From: JADLGL01 sp050184415
GTDB taxonomy: Bacteria; Pseudomonadota; Alphaproteobacteria; Rhizobiales; Kaistiaceae
Assembly (NCBI GenBank): GCA_050184415.1
Contig: JBFXAJ010000007.1
Coordinates: 62,001 to 126,000, forward strand
Direction of reading: 5' to 3'
Length of the DNA: 64,000 nt
The notes beneath the pieces were generated by a model. It did no database searches. It saw only the letters and a list, made by a program, of their open reading frames with translations, and was not told the origin of the DNA. Shown piece by piece: positions 9,450 through 18,327 of the stretch; the first letter of the stretch is position 1, and each line of letters opens with the position of its first letter. A program made the position numbers and the translations under genes.

Positions 9450-10409
9450 ATGACGGCAACGGGATGGACCATCCGCGACATGCCCCCGCAGGCCGGGCGA
9501 GTAGCGGTCGTCACCGGCGCCACGAGCGGCCTCGGCCTCGAAATGGTCCGGGCGCTGCTCGGGAAGGGGGCGCGGGTCGTGATCGCCTCGCGCAGTCCGG
9601 AGAAGGGTGCCGTCGTTGTCGCCGCGCTTCGGCGGGACATTCCGGATGCGGACGTCGCGTTCGAGGCGGTCGACCTCGCCGATCTCGGGTCGGTCCGGGC
9701 CGTCGCGTACCGGCTGAGGTCGCGGCTGGCGTCGCTCGACCTCCTCGTCAACAATGCCGGGCTCTCGATGCCTCCCGGACTGCAGCTCACCGCGGACGGC
9801 ATCGAGCGTCAATTCGCCACGAACCATCTCGGGCATTTCCTGCTGACGGCGGAGTTGTGGCCACTGCTTGCCGGCACGGCCGGTGCGCGGGTCGTCACGG
9901 TCGCGAGCGTCGCCCATCGCCGGGGCCGCATCGCCTTCGACGACGTCAGTCTGGCGCGGCGACGCTACGGCATCGGACGTGCGGCTTACGCGCAATCGAA
10001 GCTCGCCAACCTCCTGTTCGCGATAGAACTGCAGCGTCGGATCGACGCCAGCCGGCTCGGCGTGAAGAGCATCGCCGCCCATCCCGGTCTCGCGGCCACG
10101 CCGCTCGTCCGCACCGGCCGCGACACCGGTCGCGACGGTTCGTCGCCGCGCGTCGCGACCCGCCTCCTCGTCGCCGGCTACCGCCGCTTCAGCCAGTCCG
10201 CCGCCGACGGCGCGCTGCCCCTTCTCTACGCCGCGACGGCACCGGATGCCGAAGGCGGCGGTTATTACGGACCGAGCGGATGGCTGGAGCTGCGCGGGCC
10301 CGTCGGCATCGCGGAGGTCCGGCCGCGTGCCCGTGATCCGGTTGCCGCCGCCCGCCTGTGGGCGCTGAGCGAGAGCCTCATCGGAAGGCCGTTCGACGTC
10401 AGGTCGTGA
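9450..10409 (+). CDS. Short-chain dehydrogenase/reductase, retinol dehydrogenase/protochlorophyllide reductase-like
   Basis: The 319-residue protein has the SDR cofactor motif TGATSGLG (about 26-33), an NNAG motif near 105, the active-site serine in VASVAHRRG and the catalytic YAQSK (Tyr/Lys near 180). An FATNHLGHF segment after NNAG places it with the long SDRs annotated as retinol dehydrogenase-like or light-dependent protochlorophyllide reductase-like, which usually act on hydrophobic alcohols or ketones with NADP(H). The frame is open to 9285, but the first part is not SDR-like, so I start at the ATG at 9450. Natural substrate unknown. polA follows 60 bp downstream. Confidence 0.85.
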   Translation: MTATGWTIRDMPPQAGRVAVVTGATSGLGLEMVRALLGKGARVVIASRSPEKGAVVVAALRRDIPDADVAFEAVDLADLGSVRAVAYRLRSRLASLDLLVNNAGLSMPPGLQLTADGIERQFATNHLGHFLLTAELWPLLAGTAGARVVTVASVAHRRGRIAFDDVSLARRRYGIGRAAYAQSKLANLLFAIELQRRIDASRLGVKSIAAHPGLAATPLVRTGRDTGRDGSSPRVATRLLVAGYRRFSQSAADGALPLLYAATAPDAEGGGYYGPSGWLELRGPVGIAEVRPRARDPVAAARLWALSESLIGRPFDVRS

Positions 10410-10469
10410 GGGCGGGACGACGATCGACGGGTGGTGGCAATCGCCTCGTCCGGCGGGCATATAGAGCCC

Positions 10470-13400
10470 ATGCCTAGCGAAGCCACCATAGCCGCGCCGG
10501 AGAAGGTCGAAGGCCGGAGCCCCAGACCCGGCGACCGGCTCTTCCTCGTCGACGGCTCGTCCTTCGTGTTCCGGGCTTACTTCCAGTCCATGAACCAGGA
10601 TGCGAAGTACAATTATCGCTCGGACGGGCTGCCGACCGGCGCGCTCCGGCTGTTCTCGACGAAACTCTACCAGTTCCTCCTCGAAGGCGCCGTCGGCCTG
10701 ACGCCGACGCACATGGCGATCGTCTTCGACAAGGCGGAGCAGACGTTCCGGAAGGAGATCTACGCCGACTACAAGGCGACCCGGAAAGACCCGCCCGACG
10801 ACCTCGTCCCGCAGTTTCCGCTGATGCGCGAGGCGGTGCAGGCGTTCGGCCTCCTGCCGGTCGAGCAGGCCGGGTTCGAGGCCGACGACGTCATCGCGAC
10901 CTATGCGACCGAGGCCGAGAAGGCCGGCGCCGACACGCTGATCATCTCGGCCGACAAGGACCTGATGCAGCTCGTGTCGGACCACGTGCTCTTCTACGAC
11001 TTCGAGTCCGGCGCGCGGGGCCGCCCGGGCTATCGGCCTGAACGGAAGATCGACCGCGACGGCGTCATCGAGTACTTCGGCATGCCGCCCGACAAGGTGG
11101 TCGATATCCAGGCGCTGGTCGGCGACCCCTCCGACAACGTGCCCGGAGTGCCGGGGATCGGCCTCAAGACAGCCGCGCAGTTGATCTCGGAGTATGGGAG
11201 CCTCGAAGCGCTGCTCGACCGGGTCAACGAGATCAAGCAGCCGAAGCGGCGCGAGACGCTGATCGCGAATGCCGACAATGCGCGGATGTCGAAGCTGCTC
11301 GTCAGCCTCGATCGCGCCGTGGCGGTCGATACGCCGCTGGCGGCTTCGGTGCTGCCGCCCTTCGATGCGCGGCGGCTCCTCTCCTTCCTCAAAGCGATGG
11401 AGCTCAACACGCTGGTGAAGCGTGTGTCCGAGGCCGCCGGCATCGATCCCGAGACGGTCGAGTCCGATCCGAAACTCCGCGCCAAGGGGAGGGGGACGGC
11501 GGCCCATCCGGGGCAGGTCGGGACGCTGGTCGGCGGCTACACCAAGGGCAGCGCCGTGACGGCGCCCGCCGGGGATGCCGCGGCCGCCGCCGAAGACGGG
11601 CCGGCACTCACGCCGGCAGCCTCGCCATGGAGCGGCGGCGATCTCTTCGGCCGCGCGGAACCGCCGGCACCGCCGACCGACATTCCCCTCACCGTCTTTG
11701 ACGCTGAACCGGGCGCTGAGGCAATCGCGGCGACTGTCGCCACGATCCCGTTCGATCCGTCGTCGTACCAGACGATCACGGGCCTTTCCGGCCTCGAGGC
11801 GCTGGTCGACGAAGCCTGGCGCACCGGCACGATCGGCCTCGCCGTGACGACGGCGGTTGCCGATCCGATGCGGGCGGACATCGTCGGCCTCGGGATCGCG
11901 ACCGCTGCCGGCCGCTCGGCCTACATCCCTCTCGGTCATCGCGACGGCACCGACGACCTCCTCGCCTCGGGGCTCGCCGCCGGCCAGGTCGACACGCGGC
12001 GCGCGCTCGAATTGCTCCGCCCGGTCCTGGAGGATCCGGCGATCATCAAGGTCGGGCACGATTTCAAGGCGACGACACTCCTCCTTCTCCGCTACGGCAT
12101 CGCGCTGGCGCCGATCGACGACGTGATGCTGATGGCCTATGCGCTCGAGGCCGGGCGGCGCGACGTCTCGCTGCTCGGCCTCTCGGAACGCTGGCTCAAC
12201 CATCACCCGGCCGACGTGAAGAGCCTCCTCGGCTCCGGGCGGAACGCGATCACCTTCGACCGTGTCGCGCTTGGTCCCGCGACCGCTTACACCGCCGAAG
12301 CAGCCGACATCGTCCTTCGTCTGGCGACCGTCCTGAAACCGCGGCTCATCACGAACCGCGTCACGACGGTCTACGAGACGCTGGAGCGCCCCATGGTCCG
12401 CGTCCTCGCGGACATGGAACGCCACGGCATCATGGTCGATCGCCAGATCCTGTCGCGCCTGTCGGGCGACTTCGCGCAGACCATGGGCGGGCTCGAGGAC
12501 GAGATCGCCCAGCTCGCCGGCGAGCCGTTCAACATCGGTTCGCCCAAGCAGCTCGGCGACATCCTGTTCGGCAAGATGGGCCTGCCGGGCGGCCGGAAGA
12601 CCAAGACCGGAGCGTGGTCCACCGACGCCGACATCCTCGAAGAACTGGCGGCGGAGCACGCGCTGCCGGCGAAGATCCTGGAATGGCGGCAGGTCTCGAA
12701 GCTGAAGTCCACCTACACCGATGCGCTGCCCGGCTTCATCCATCCCGAGACGGGCCGCGTCCACACCTCCTACGCGCTGGCGGCGACGCCGACTGCGCGG
12801 CTGTCGTCATCGGAGCCGAACCTCCAGAACATCCCGGTCCGGACCGAGCTGGGCCGGAAGATCCGGACGGCCTTCGTCGCGGAGGACGGCAACAAGCTGA
12901 TCTCGGCCGACTACAGCCAGATCGAGCTCCGTGTGCTCGCGCATATCGCGGAGATCCCGCAGCTCCGCGCCGCCTTCGCCGACGGCCTCGACATCCACGC
13001 CATCACGGCGTCCGAGATGTTCGGCGTGCCGGTCGCGGGCATGCCCGCCGACGTGCGGCGCCGCGCCAAGGCGATCAATTTCGGCATCATCTACGGCATC
13101 TCCGCCTTCGGCCTCGCCAATCAGCTCTCGATCCCGCGCGCCGAGGCGAAGGACTACATCGACCGCTATTTCCAGAAATTCCCCGGCATCCGCGACTACA
13201 TGGAATCGACCAAGGCGTTCTGCCGGGCGAACGGCTATGTCGAGACGATCTTCCGCCGGAAGTGCCACTACCCGCTGATCCTGTCGCGCAATCCCGCCGA
13301 GCGCGCCTTCAACGAGCGGGCGGCGGTGAACGCCACCATCCAGGGTTCGGCCGCCGACATCATCCGCCGCGCGATGATCCGGATGCCGGCGGCGCTCGAT

Positions 13401-13595
13401 CACGCCGGGCTCAAGGTGCGGATGCTGCTGCAGGTCCATGACGAGCTCGTCTTCGAGGCGCCGGACAGCCAGGTCGACGATGCGCTGCCGCTGATCCGGC
13501 GGGTGATGGAAGCCTCGCCCGAGCCGGTGGTGAAGCTGCGCGTGCCGATCCAGGTCGATGCCCGCGCCGGCAGCAACTGGGAGGCCGCGCACTAG
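10470..13595 (+). CDS. polA: DNA polymerase I, with degenerate 3'-5' exonuclease active site
   Basis: A 1041-residue Pol I for gap filling and Okazaki fragment processing. The 5'-3' nuclease is intact (LFLVDGSSFVFRAYF, EADDVIATYA, ISADKDLMQLV, GDPSDNVPGVPGIG). So is the polymerase (DYSQIELRVLAHI near 814, RRRAKAINFGIIYG near 863, LQVHDELVFE near the end). In the middle domain, aligning VGLGIA and KVG...RYGI with E. coli places Ala458/Thr460 at D355/E357, Thr535 at D424 and Ala611 at D501, so all four metal-binding carboxylates of proofreading are gone. A Pro/Ala-rich linker (about 340-410) adds length. Start chosen at 10470; an upstream in-frame GTG at 10431 is less likely. The 3' end overlaps the next gene by 4 bp. 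Confidence 0.96.
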   Translation: MPSEATIAAPEKVEGRSPRPGDRLFLVDGSSFVFRAYFQSMNQDAKYNYRSDGLPTGALRLFSTKLYQFLLEGAVGLTPTHMAIVFDKAEQTFRKEIYADYKATRKDPPDDLVPQFPLMREAVQAFGLLPVEQAGFEADDVIATYATEAEKAGADTLIISADKDLMQLVSDHVLFYDFESGARGRPGYRPERKIDRDGVIEYFGMPPDKVVDIQALVGDPSDNVPGVPGIGLKTAAQLISEYGSLEALLDRVNEIKQPKRRETLIANADNARMSKLLVSLDRAVAVDTPLAASVLPPFDARRLLSFLKAMELNTLVKRVSEAAGIDPETVESDPKLRAKGRGTAAHPGQVGTLVGGYTKGSAVTAPAGDAAAAAEDGPALTPAASPWSGGDLFGRAEPPAPPTDIPLTVFDAEPGAEAIAATVATIPFDPSSYQTITGLSGLEALVDEAWRTGTIGLAVTTAVADPMRADIVGLGIATAAGRSAYIPLGHRDGTDDLLASGLAAGQVDTRRALELLRPVLEDPAIIKVGHDFKATTLLLLRYGIALAPIDDVMLMAYALEAGRRDVSLLGLSERWLNHHPADVKSLLGSGRNAITFDRVALGPATAYTAEAADIVLRLATVLKPRLITNRVTTVYETLERPMVRVLADMERHGIMVDRQILSRLSGDFAQTMGGLEDEIAQLAGEPFNIGSPKQLGDILFGKMGLPGGRKTKTGAWSTDADILEELAAEHALPAKILEWRQVSKLKSTYTDALPGFIHPETGRVHTSYALAATPTARLSSSEPNLQNIPVRTELGRKIRTAFVAEDGNKLISADYSQIELRVLAHIAEIPQLRAAFADGLDIHAITASEMFGVPVAGMPADVRRRAKAINFGIIYGISAFGLANQLSIPRAEAKDYIDRYFQKFPGIRDYMESTKAFCRANGYVETIFRRKCHYPLILSRNPAERAFNERAAVNATIQGSAADIIRRAMIRMPAALDHAGLKVRMLLQVHDELVFEAPDSQVDDALPLIRRVMEASPEPVVKLRVPIQVDARAGSNWEAAH

Positions 13596-14188
13596 GCGGG
13601 CCGGCTCTGACCGGTGAGCGCGTCGAGCGCCGCCTTGCCGCGCGGCGTGAGCCGGTAGCCGACCTCGAGGCTTTCGGTCAGGCCGTGCTCCTTCAGCACA
13701 CGGATCCGCCGCTTCATGTCGAGCTTCTCCATGCCGATCGCCGACGCGATGTCGGCCGCGCGCCGGCCCGGCGCGTCGCCGATGCGGCGAAGCATGTCGA
13801 GCGACCAGCCGTCGCGGCCCATGAGACGGTCGAGCTTGGCGAGCGCGACGCGCACCGCCGCAAGCTGGTTGCGGCCGAGGCCGGCGTCGTTGCGGAGGGC
13901 CAGCCGGGGGTCAGGTCCGGCAAGCTGGAACGTGACGCGGTAGAGCCGGGCGTCATCCTTGCCGGGAAGGTCGGCGAGCAGAGCGCCCCGGTCAGGGAAG
14001 CCGGCGCGCCGCGCATCGGCGTCGGTCACATCCGCGGGCTCGACCACGGCGACTTCGTCGATCGCCAGGACGCCGATGGCGGTTCGGAGGGCGCCGCCCG
14101 GCTTCACCGTCGGCCGGCGCCAGCGCCGGAAAGCCATCGTGACCCGGCCGGCGGCGATCCCTTCCAGCGTCTCCGTGCGGAACAGCAT
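13592..14188 (-). CDS. ASCH/PUA-like domain protein with C-terminal winged helix
   Basis: A 198-residue protein convergent with polA (4-bp overlap). The N-terminal half (MLFRTETLEGIAAGRVTMAF, RRWRRPTVKPGG, followed by a strand-rich stretch with VVEPADVT) resembles ASCH-type PUA-fold proteins annotated in alphaproteobacteria, which are thought to bind RNA or modified nucleotides. The C-terminal third (about 125-195: SLDMLRRIGDAPGRRAADIA, MKRRIRVLKEHGLTES, YRLTPRGKAALDAL) looks like a MarR-type winged helix. Together they suggest a nucleic-acid-binding regulator. Both domain calls are by eye and the role is unknown. Confidence 0.6.
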   Translation of the reverse strand: MLFRTETLEGIAAGRVTMAFRRWRRPTVKPGGALRTAIGVLAIDEVAVVEPADVTDADARRAGFPDRGALLADLPGKDDARLYRVTFQLAGPDPRLALRNDAGLGRNQLAAVRVALAKLDRLMGRDGWSLDMLRRIGDAPGRRAADIASAIGMEKLDMKRRIRVLKEHGLTESLEVGYRLTPRGKAALDALTGQSRPA

Positions 14189-14339
14189 GCTCTGCAGTCA
14201 CCTCAGATCGGGCCTGGATCGTATTCGGCACGACGGGCGATGACATCGCACGATCGCATGTGGGCGGGGAAAATCGCCGGGCACGTCGTGCCATCGCCAC
14301 GCGCTTGGGCTAAGGTCGCGATGCGAAGGGGAGGGGCCC

Positions 14340-14651
14340 GTGAGGCGCGACCGACTGCTGCCAATCGCGATCGTCATCGGAATGACGCTCCTTCTCGCCG
14401 CCTGTGCGGCGGGGCCGAACCCGTCGGTCGACATCCCGAGCGCCGACGGCGTCCTCCGCGGTTTTTGGGGCGGGCTGTGGCAGGGGATCATCTCGCCGGT
14501 CACGTTCCTGATCTCGATCTTCACCGACAGGGTGAGCGTCTACGAGGTGCACAACACCGGCGGCTGGTACGATTTCGGCTTCGTGCTCGGTGCCGGCATC
14601 CTGTTCGGCGGCGGCTTTCTCGGCATCTTCCGCGGCATGGGGCGCCGCTAG
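14340..14651 (+). CDS. Small lipoprotein with a membrane segment
   Basis: A 103-residue protein starting at GTG 14340 behind a strong ribosome-binding site (AAGGGGAGG, spacing about 5). The N-terminus MRRDRLLPIAIVIGMTLLLAACAAG is a lipoprotein signal with lipobox LAAC (Cys about 22). The middle has GFWGGLWQGIISPVTFLISIF and the end has a second hydrophobic stretch FGFVLGAGILFGGGFLGIF followed by RGMGRR. It resembles small conserved envelope proteins of unknown function; I cannot name the family. Next genes are also envelope proteins but not obviously in one operon. Confidence 0.65.
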   Translation: MRRDRLLPIAIVIGMTLLLAACAAGPNPSVDIPSADGVLRGFWGGLWQGIISPVTFLISIFTDRVSVYEVHNTGGWYDFGFVLGAGILFGGGFLGIFRGMGRR

Positions 14652-14751
14652 CGAGCGCGATGCGTTAGCGACCCCGTATTTTCACCTGTTCACCACGCCC
14701 GATCGGTGCTACCCGTAGTTCCACGGGGAGTTGTTGTGGGCCTGGAAGGAC

Positions 14752-14955
14752 ATGGGTCAGGCGGCGCCGCCCAAGCTGAGGGTTGTACCAACGGACGACG
14801 TGGCGGGCGCAGAGCGCCCCGCCGACGCGCCTGCGCCCCCGCGCGACCATCCTGAGTTTTCCGACATCGGCCGGAGCGCCCGCTTCCAGCCCCTGTGGTG
14901 GCTGCCGGCGAGCGCGATGCTCCTCATCATCATCGTAGTGGTCGTCGTCACCTAG
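14752..14955 (+). CDS. Small single-pass membrane protein
   Basis: A 67-residue protein starting at ATG 14752 with GGAAGGAC immediately upstream. The first 45 residues are hydrophilic and Pro/Ala-rich (RVVPTDDVAGAERPADAPAP), followed by one C-terminal transmembrane helix (WLPASAMLLIIIVVVVV) ending at the stop. In-frame TTG codons at 14731 and 14734 are possible alternative starts with GGGGAG upstream. A tail-anchored topology is likely. Not recognised. Confidence 0.5.
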   Translation: MGQAAPPKLRVVPTDDVAGAERPADAPAPPRDHPEFSDIGRSARFQPLWWLPASAMLLIIIVVVVVT

Positions 14956-15030
14956 GCTCCGCAATCGATCTACGGTTGCCGTCGGCGCGGATCGAGCCCA
15001 TTCTCCCACCGGGTTCTCCGGGGGCGTCGC

Positions 15031-16182
15031 ATGTTGCGTAAACTGGTGGTGTTGGTCGCTATCGCGGCCACTCTCTCGGCCTGCGTGTCCACCCGGTTCT
15101 ACTATCCCGCCGCGACCGAGCTTGCCGGGGCGCCGGGGAGCATCATCCGCCAGGAGCGGCTTCCCGACGGGCCCGGTGGCTCGACGGCCTGGCGCGTTCT
15201 CTACCGTTCGGTCGGACTGCAGGGCGAGCCGATCGCCGTGTCGGCGGTCATCCTCGTTCCGCCGGGACCGGCTCCGGCCAATGGCCGCCGCATCGTCGCC
15301 TGGGCGCATCCCACGACCGGCGTCGCCACCGAATGCGCGCCGTCGCTTTCGCCTCTCCAGTATCTCGTCCTCGCCGGCGTCGATGAGCTGATCGCCGACG
15401 GCTACGTGATCGCGGCGACCGACTATCCCGGCCTCGGAACGCCGGGAACGCACCCCTATCTCGTCGGCGAAAGCGAGGCCCGCGCGGTCCTCGATTCCGT
15501 CCGCGCGACGCGCGCGATCGTGCCCGATGCCGGGACGCGGATCGCCCTCTGGGGCCACTCGCAGGGCGGCCACGCCGCGATCTGGACCAGCCTCCTCGCC
15601 GAAGACTATGCGCCCGAGTTCACGATCGTCGGCATCGCACTCGCGGCCCCTGCGACCGAGCTTTCCACGCTGATCCGCGCCGACGCCGACACCGACGAAG
15701 GCAAGAACCTGACCGCGATGGCGGTCTGGGCATGGTCCCGCGTCTTCGACACGCCGCTCCAGCCCATCGTCGACCCCGATCAGCTCGCCACCGTGAACCG
15801 CGTGGCATCCTACTGCATCGACACCATCAGCGGTCTCATCGAGCGCCGCGCTCCGGCCGCCACGCTCGACGAAGGCTTCCTCACCGTCGCCGACATCACG
15901 ACCGTCGAGCCCTGGGAGCGCTTCATCCGGGACAACACGCCGGGCGTGACGCCCGCCGGCCTGCCGGTGTTCATCGGGCAGGGCGAGGCCGACACGCTCG
16001 TCCACCCCAACATCACGCAGAACTATTTCGCGCGGCTCTGCGCGGCGGGCCGTCCGGCGACGCTGCTGATGATGCCCGGAATCGACCACGGCGCGGCGGG
16101 GAGGGCGGCGGCGCCGACCGCGATCCAATGGATCGGCGACCGCTTCGACGGAGCCGGCGGCGCGAACGCCTGCCCACGCTAG
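15031..16182 (+). CDS. Secretory lipase family (LIP) alpha/beta hydrolase, lipoprotein
   Basis: A 383-residue exported hydrolase. The signal MLRKLVVLVAIAATLSAC ends in a lipobox (LSAC, Cys18), so it is probably anchored in the envelope. Nucleophile motif GHSQGGHA near residue 175, catalytic Asp candidates in GEADTLVHP near 325, and His in GIDHGAAG near 352 form the triad. WAHPTTG and DYPGLGTPGTHPY are characteristic of the secretory lipase family (PF03583), known from fungal and actinobacterial enzymes acting on triglycerides or esters. Natural substrate uncertain. Two GC-rich inverted repeats (16221-16237 and 16241-16259) lie after the stop but no T-run follows. Confidence 0.82.
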   Translation: MLRKLVVLVAIAATLSACVSTRFYYPAATELAGAPGSIIRQERLPDGPGGSTAWRVLYRSVGLQGEPIAVSAVILVPPGPAPANGRRIVAWAHPTTGVATECAPSLSPLQYLVLAGVDELIADGYVIAATDYPGLGTPGTHPYLVGESEARAVLDSVRATRAIVPDAGTRIALWGHSQGGHAAIWTSLLAEDYAPEFTIVGIALAAPATELSTLIRADADTDEGKNLTAMAVWAWSRVFDTPLQPIVDPDQLATVNRVASYCIDTISGLIERRAPAATLDEGFLTVADITTVEPWERFIRDNTPGVTPAGLPVFIGQGEADTLVHPNITQNYFARLCAAGRPATLLMMPGIDHGAAGRAAAPTAIQWIGDRFDGAGGANACPR

Positions 16183-16331
16183 CGGCGCTCCGTCTCAGCG
16201 GGCGCAGTGGTTCCGCCGCGGGCCTTGGTGTAAGGCCAGCGCGCCGCGGATCGCGGCGCCCCCTCCACATGCCGCCTGAGCGATGCCGGGACGACCGGCG
16301 CCGGTCCCGGGCGGGATCGCCCCGGATCGTC

Positions 16332-18245
16332 ATGGCCGCAGTCGTTCGTCCAGTCCCCGCGCTCCGCGTCGGCCTCGTCGGCAAGCGTGATCTCGGCCAG
16401 AACGGCGGCGGCCTCGACGATCAGCTTGGCACGCTGTTCGGCGTCCTCGCCGGCGCCCTTCACCGCGTGCCGCGCCACCGGTCGGACGGCGGCAGCCCCT
16501 ACGGCGACGGCCGGGCCCGGCTGACCCTCGTCTCGGGGCTCGCGGAGGGTGCGGACCAGGTCGCGAGCGTCGTCTTCCTTGCCGACGCGGTCGCCGAAGC
16601 AGACGGACCGGAGCGCCTCCTCGGCGCCATCCTGCCGTTTGCGGAGGAGCTCTACTGCCAGGTCAGCCCGATGACGGATGTTGCACGCTTCCGCGGGCTG
16701 CTGCGCCGGGCGTCCTTCGTCATCGAGCTCGACGGCCTGGCGCATGGTGACCCTCCGGCAGGGGATCCCGAAGGGGAAGCGACTCGGGTCGAGGCGTATC
16801 GCGCCCAGGCCGAGATCCTGCTGCGCCATGCCGACATCCTCATCGCCATCGACGACCCGCGTTCGGATGCCGGCGGCGGCGGAACGCGCGAGACCACCGG
16901 AAAGGCGCTGGCCTTCGGCCTCCCAGTGCTCCGGCTGACGCCGGGCCAGCCCGGCGTCCAGATCCTCCGCCGGCCGGAGGATGCGGACGAGGCCGATGCC
17001 ACGTCGAACTGGGAGGAGGGTGCCGCCGCGCTGGTTCACGAGCTCGTCGGCCCCGCCTCGCCGCCGTCGCATGGCGCGCCAGGCCACGGCCACGGTCACA
17101 GCAAGGTCGACTACGGGGCGTCACTGCTCACCGAGTTCTTCGCCGATGGGCAGCACCGTCGGACGATCCGCCAACGGCTGGCGCGCTGGTTCGAGACCCG
17201 CTTCGCCTCGGGCGCGCCTCCGCGCGACGATCGCGCCGCGTCGCCCCTCGAGGCGTACCGGGTCCGGGCCGGCGACCTGAACCGGCATTATTCACAGCTC
17301 TACAAGGGCACGTTCCTGGTCGGCTACACGCTCGCCGTCGTCGCCGTCTGCCTTGCGGTGCTGTCGCTGATCATCGCCCTTCGCAATCCGGAGGCGACCA
17401 ATCCCCAGCACGGCGCGTGGTGGGCGCTGATCGGCCTTGGGCTCGCCAAGCTCGCCGCGGTGATCTGGATCCAGCGCTCGGCGCACAGCGCCAATGCCCG
17501 CCGCTGGAGCGAGCGCGCGGTGGACTACCGCTATCTCGCCGAGGGGCTGCGGACGATGACCTACCTGCCGCAGGCCGGCAGCTTGCGGACGCCCGAGCCG
17601 CTCTCCGCGCCGTTCGCCACCCGCATCCTCAAGCAGAGCAGCATCGACCGCCTGCTCCATGCGATCGTGCGCCAGGCCGAAGCGCAGCAGGTGATGCCGC
17701 CGCTCGCTGGGCAGCCGATCCGGCTTGACGCCGCCGCGGCGCTCGAGACGATCCGGACGCGCTGGATCGGGAAGCAGATCGACTATCATCGGCGCAATGC
17801 CGCGCTGATGGCCGGCATGAGCCGCTGGCTGGAGCGCGCCGCCAACCTGCTGAGCATCACGGTCATCGCCGTCGTCGCGATCGATCTTTTGCTCCTCCTC
17901 GCCGACGGCCTTCACATCCTGCCCTACGAGGTGGCGAAAGCCGCCCACAAGGCCGCGCCGTGGCTCCTGTTCGTCGCGGCCATCCTCCCGGCTGCGGTCG
18001 CCAGCCTCAACGGCATCCGCTTCCAGTCCGAATGCGCGAGGCTCGCCGACCGCTCGGAGCGGATGATCGCGATCCTCGAAGGATTGCTGCAGCGGGCCGA
18101 TGAGCTGAAGGCGCGCGCCGCTCGCCCGGACGGGCGCTTTCGCATCGTCGATGCGATTCGGCTGGGCGAGGATGTCGGCCGGATCACGCTCGACGAAGTC
18201 GCGGAATGGTCCGCGCTCTACGCCAAGGAAATGGTCGAACCATAG
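16332..18245 (+). CDS. SLOG-like domain fused to SLATT-type membrane effector
   Basis: A 637-residue protein. Residues 11-215 look like a Rossmann-type SLOG domain: RVGLVGKRDL start, the LVSGLAEGADQVAS loop (66-79), HADILIAIDD (167-175) and ETTGKALAFGLPVLRLTP (187-204). These match nucleotide-binding SLOG proteins. The C-terminal half has two pairs of transmembrane helices (about 328-350/362-380 and 505-525/541-562), each with long soluble helices, and ends with EWSALYAKE, typical of SLATT domains. Burroughs and colleagues described SLOG and SLATT as nucleotide-sensor and pore-forming partners in bacterial conflict systems. No cyclase or nuclease partner is adjacent. The start at 16332 is the last in-frame ATG before the SLOG motif. 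Domain names are by eye. Confidence 0.65.
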   Translation: MAAVVRPVPALRVGLVGKRDLGQNGGGLDDQLGTLFGVLAGALHRVPRHRSDGGSPYGDGRARLTLVSGLAEGADQVASVVFLADAVAEADGPERLLGAILPFAEELYCQVSPMTDVARFRGLLRRASFVIELDGLAHGDPPAGDPEGEATRVEAYRAQAEILLRHADILIAIDDPRSDAGGGGTRETTGKALAFGLPVLRLTPGQPGVQILRRPEDADEADATSNWEEGAAALVHELVGPASPPSHGAPGHGHGHSKVDYGASLLTEFFADGQHRRTIRQRLARWFETRFASGAPPRDDRAASPLEAYRVRAGDLNRHYSQLYKGTFLVGYTLAVVAVCLAVLSLIIALRNPEATNPQHGAWWALIGLGLAKLAAVIWIQRSAHSANARRWSERAVDYRYLAEGLRTMTYLPQAGSLRTPEPLSAPFATRILKQSSIDRLLHAIVRQAEAQQVMPPLAGQPIRLDAAAALETIRTRWIGKQIDYHRRNAALMAGMSRWLERAANLLSITVIAVVAIDLLLLLADGLHILPYEVAKAAHKAAPWLLFVAAILPAAVASLNGIRFQSECARLADRSERMIAILEGLLQRADELKARAARPDGRFRIVDAIRLGEDVGRITLDEVAEWSALYAKEMVEP

Positions 18246-18308
18246 TCGAGTCGGATGTTTCCGACTTCGACCACCCAGAGAGTCGAAGCCGGACATTTCC
18301 GACCTCCA
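18245..18308. repeat. Two tandem copies of a dispersed 28-nt palindrome
   Basis: Copy 1 (18245-18271) has arms GTCGAGTCGGA and TCCGACTTCGAC around TGTT; copy 2 (18282-18308) has GTCGAAGCCGGA and TCCGACCTCCAC around CATT. They fill the gap between the convergent SLOG-SLATT and sugar permease genes, starting at the last base of the former's stop codon. The same element occurs at 44118-44145 and 52067-52094. As RNA each would fold into a 12-bp hairpin, so they could act as bidirectional terminators or be REP-like mobile repeats. Confidence 0.75.
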
Positions 18309-18327
18309 CCATCTGGTTCGGCGTGAC

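Noticed and set aside
9402..12764. A very long open frame (over 1100 codons) on the minus strand across polA
   Set aside because: It is antisense to polA and to the dehydrogenase gene; the translation is Arg/Asp/Gly-rich without domains. Long antisense frames are expected at this G+C content.
16221..16259. Two GC-rich inverted repeats after the lipase gene as a terminator
   Set aside because: GCGCCGCG/CGCGGCGC folds well but no T-run follows and such repeats are frequent at this base composition; left as a note only.
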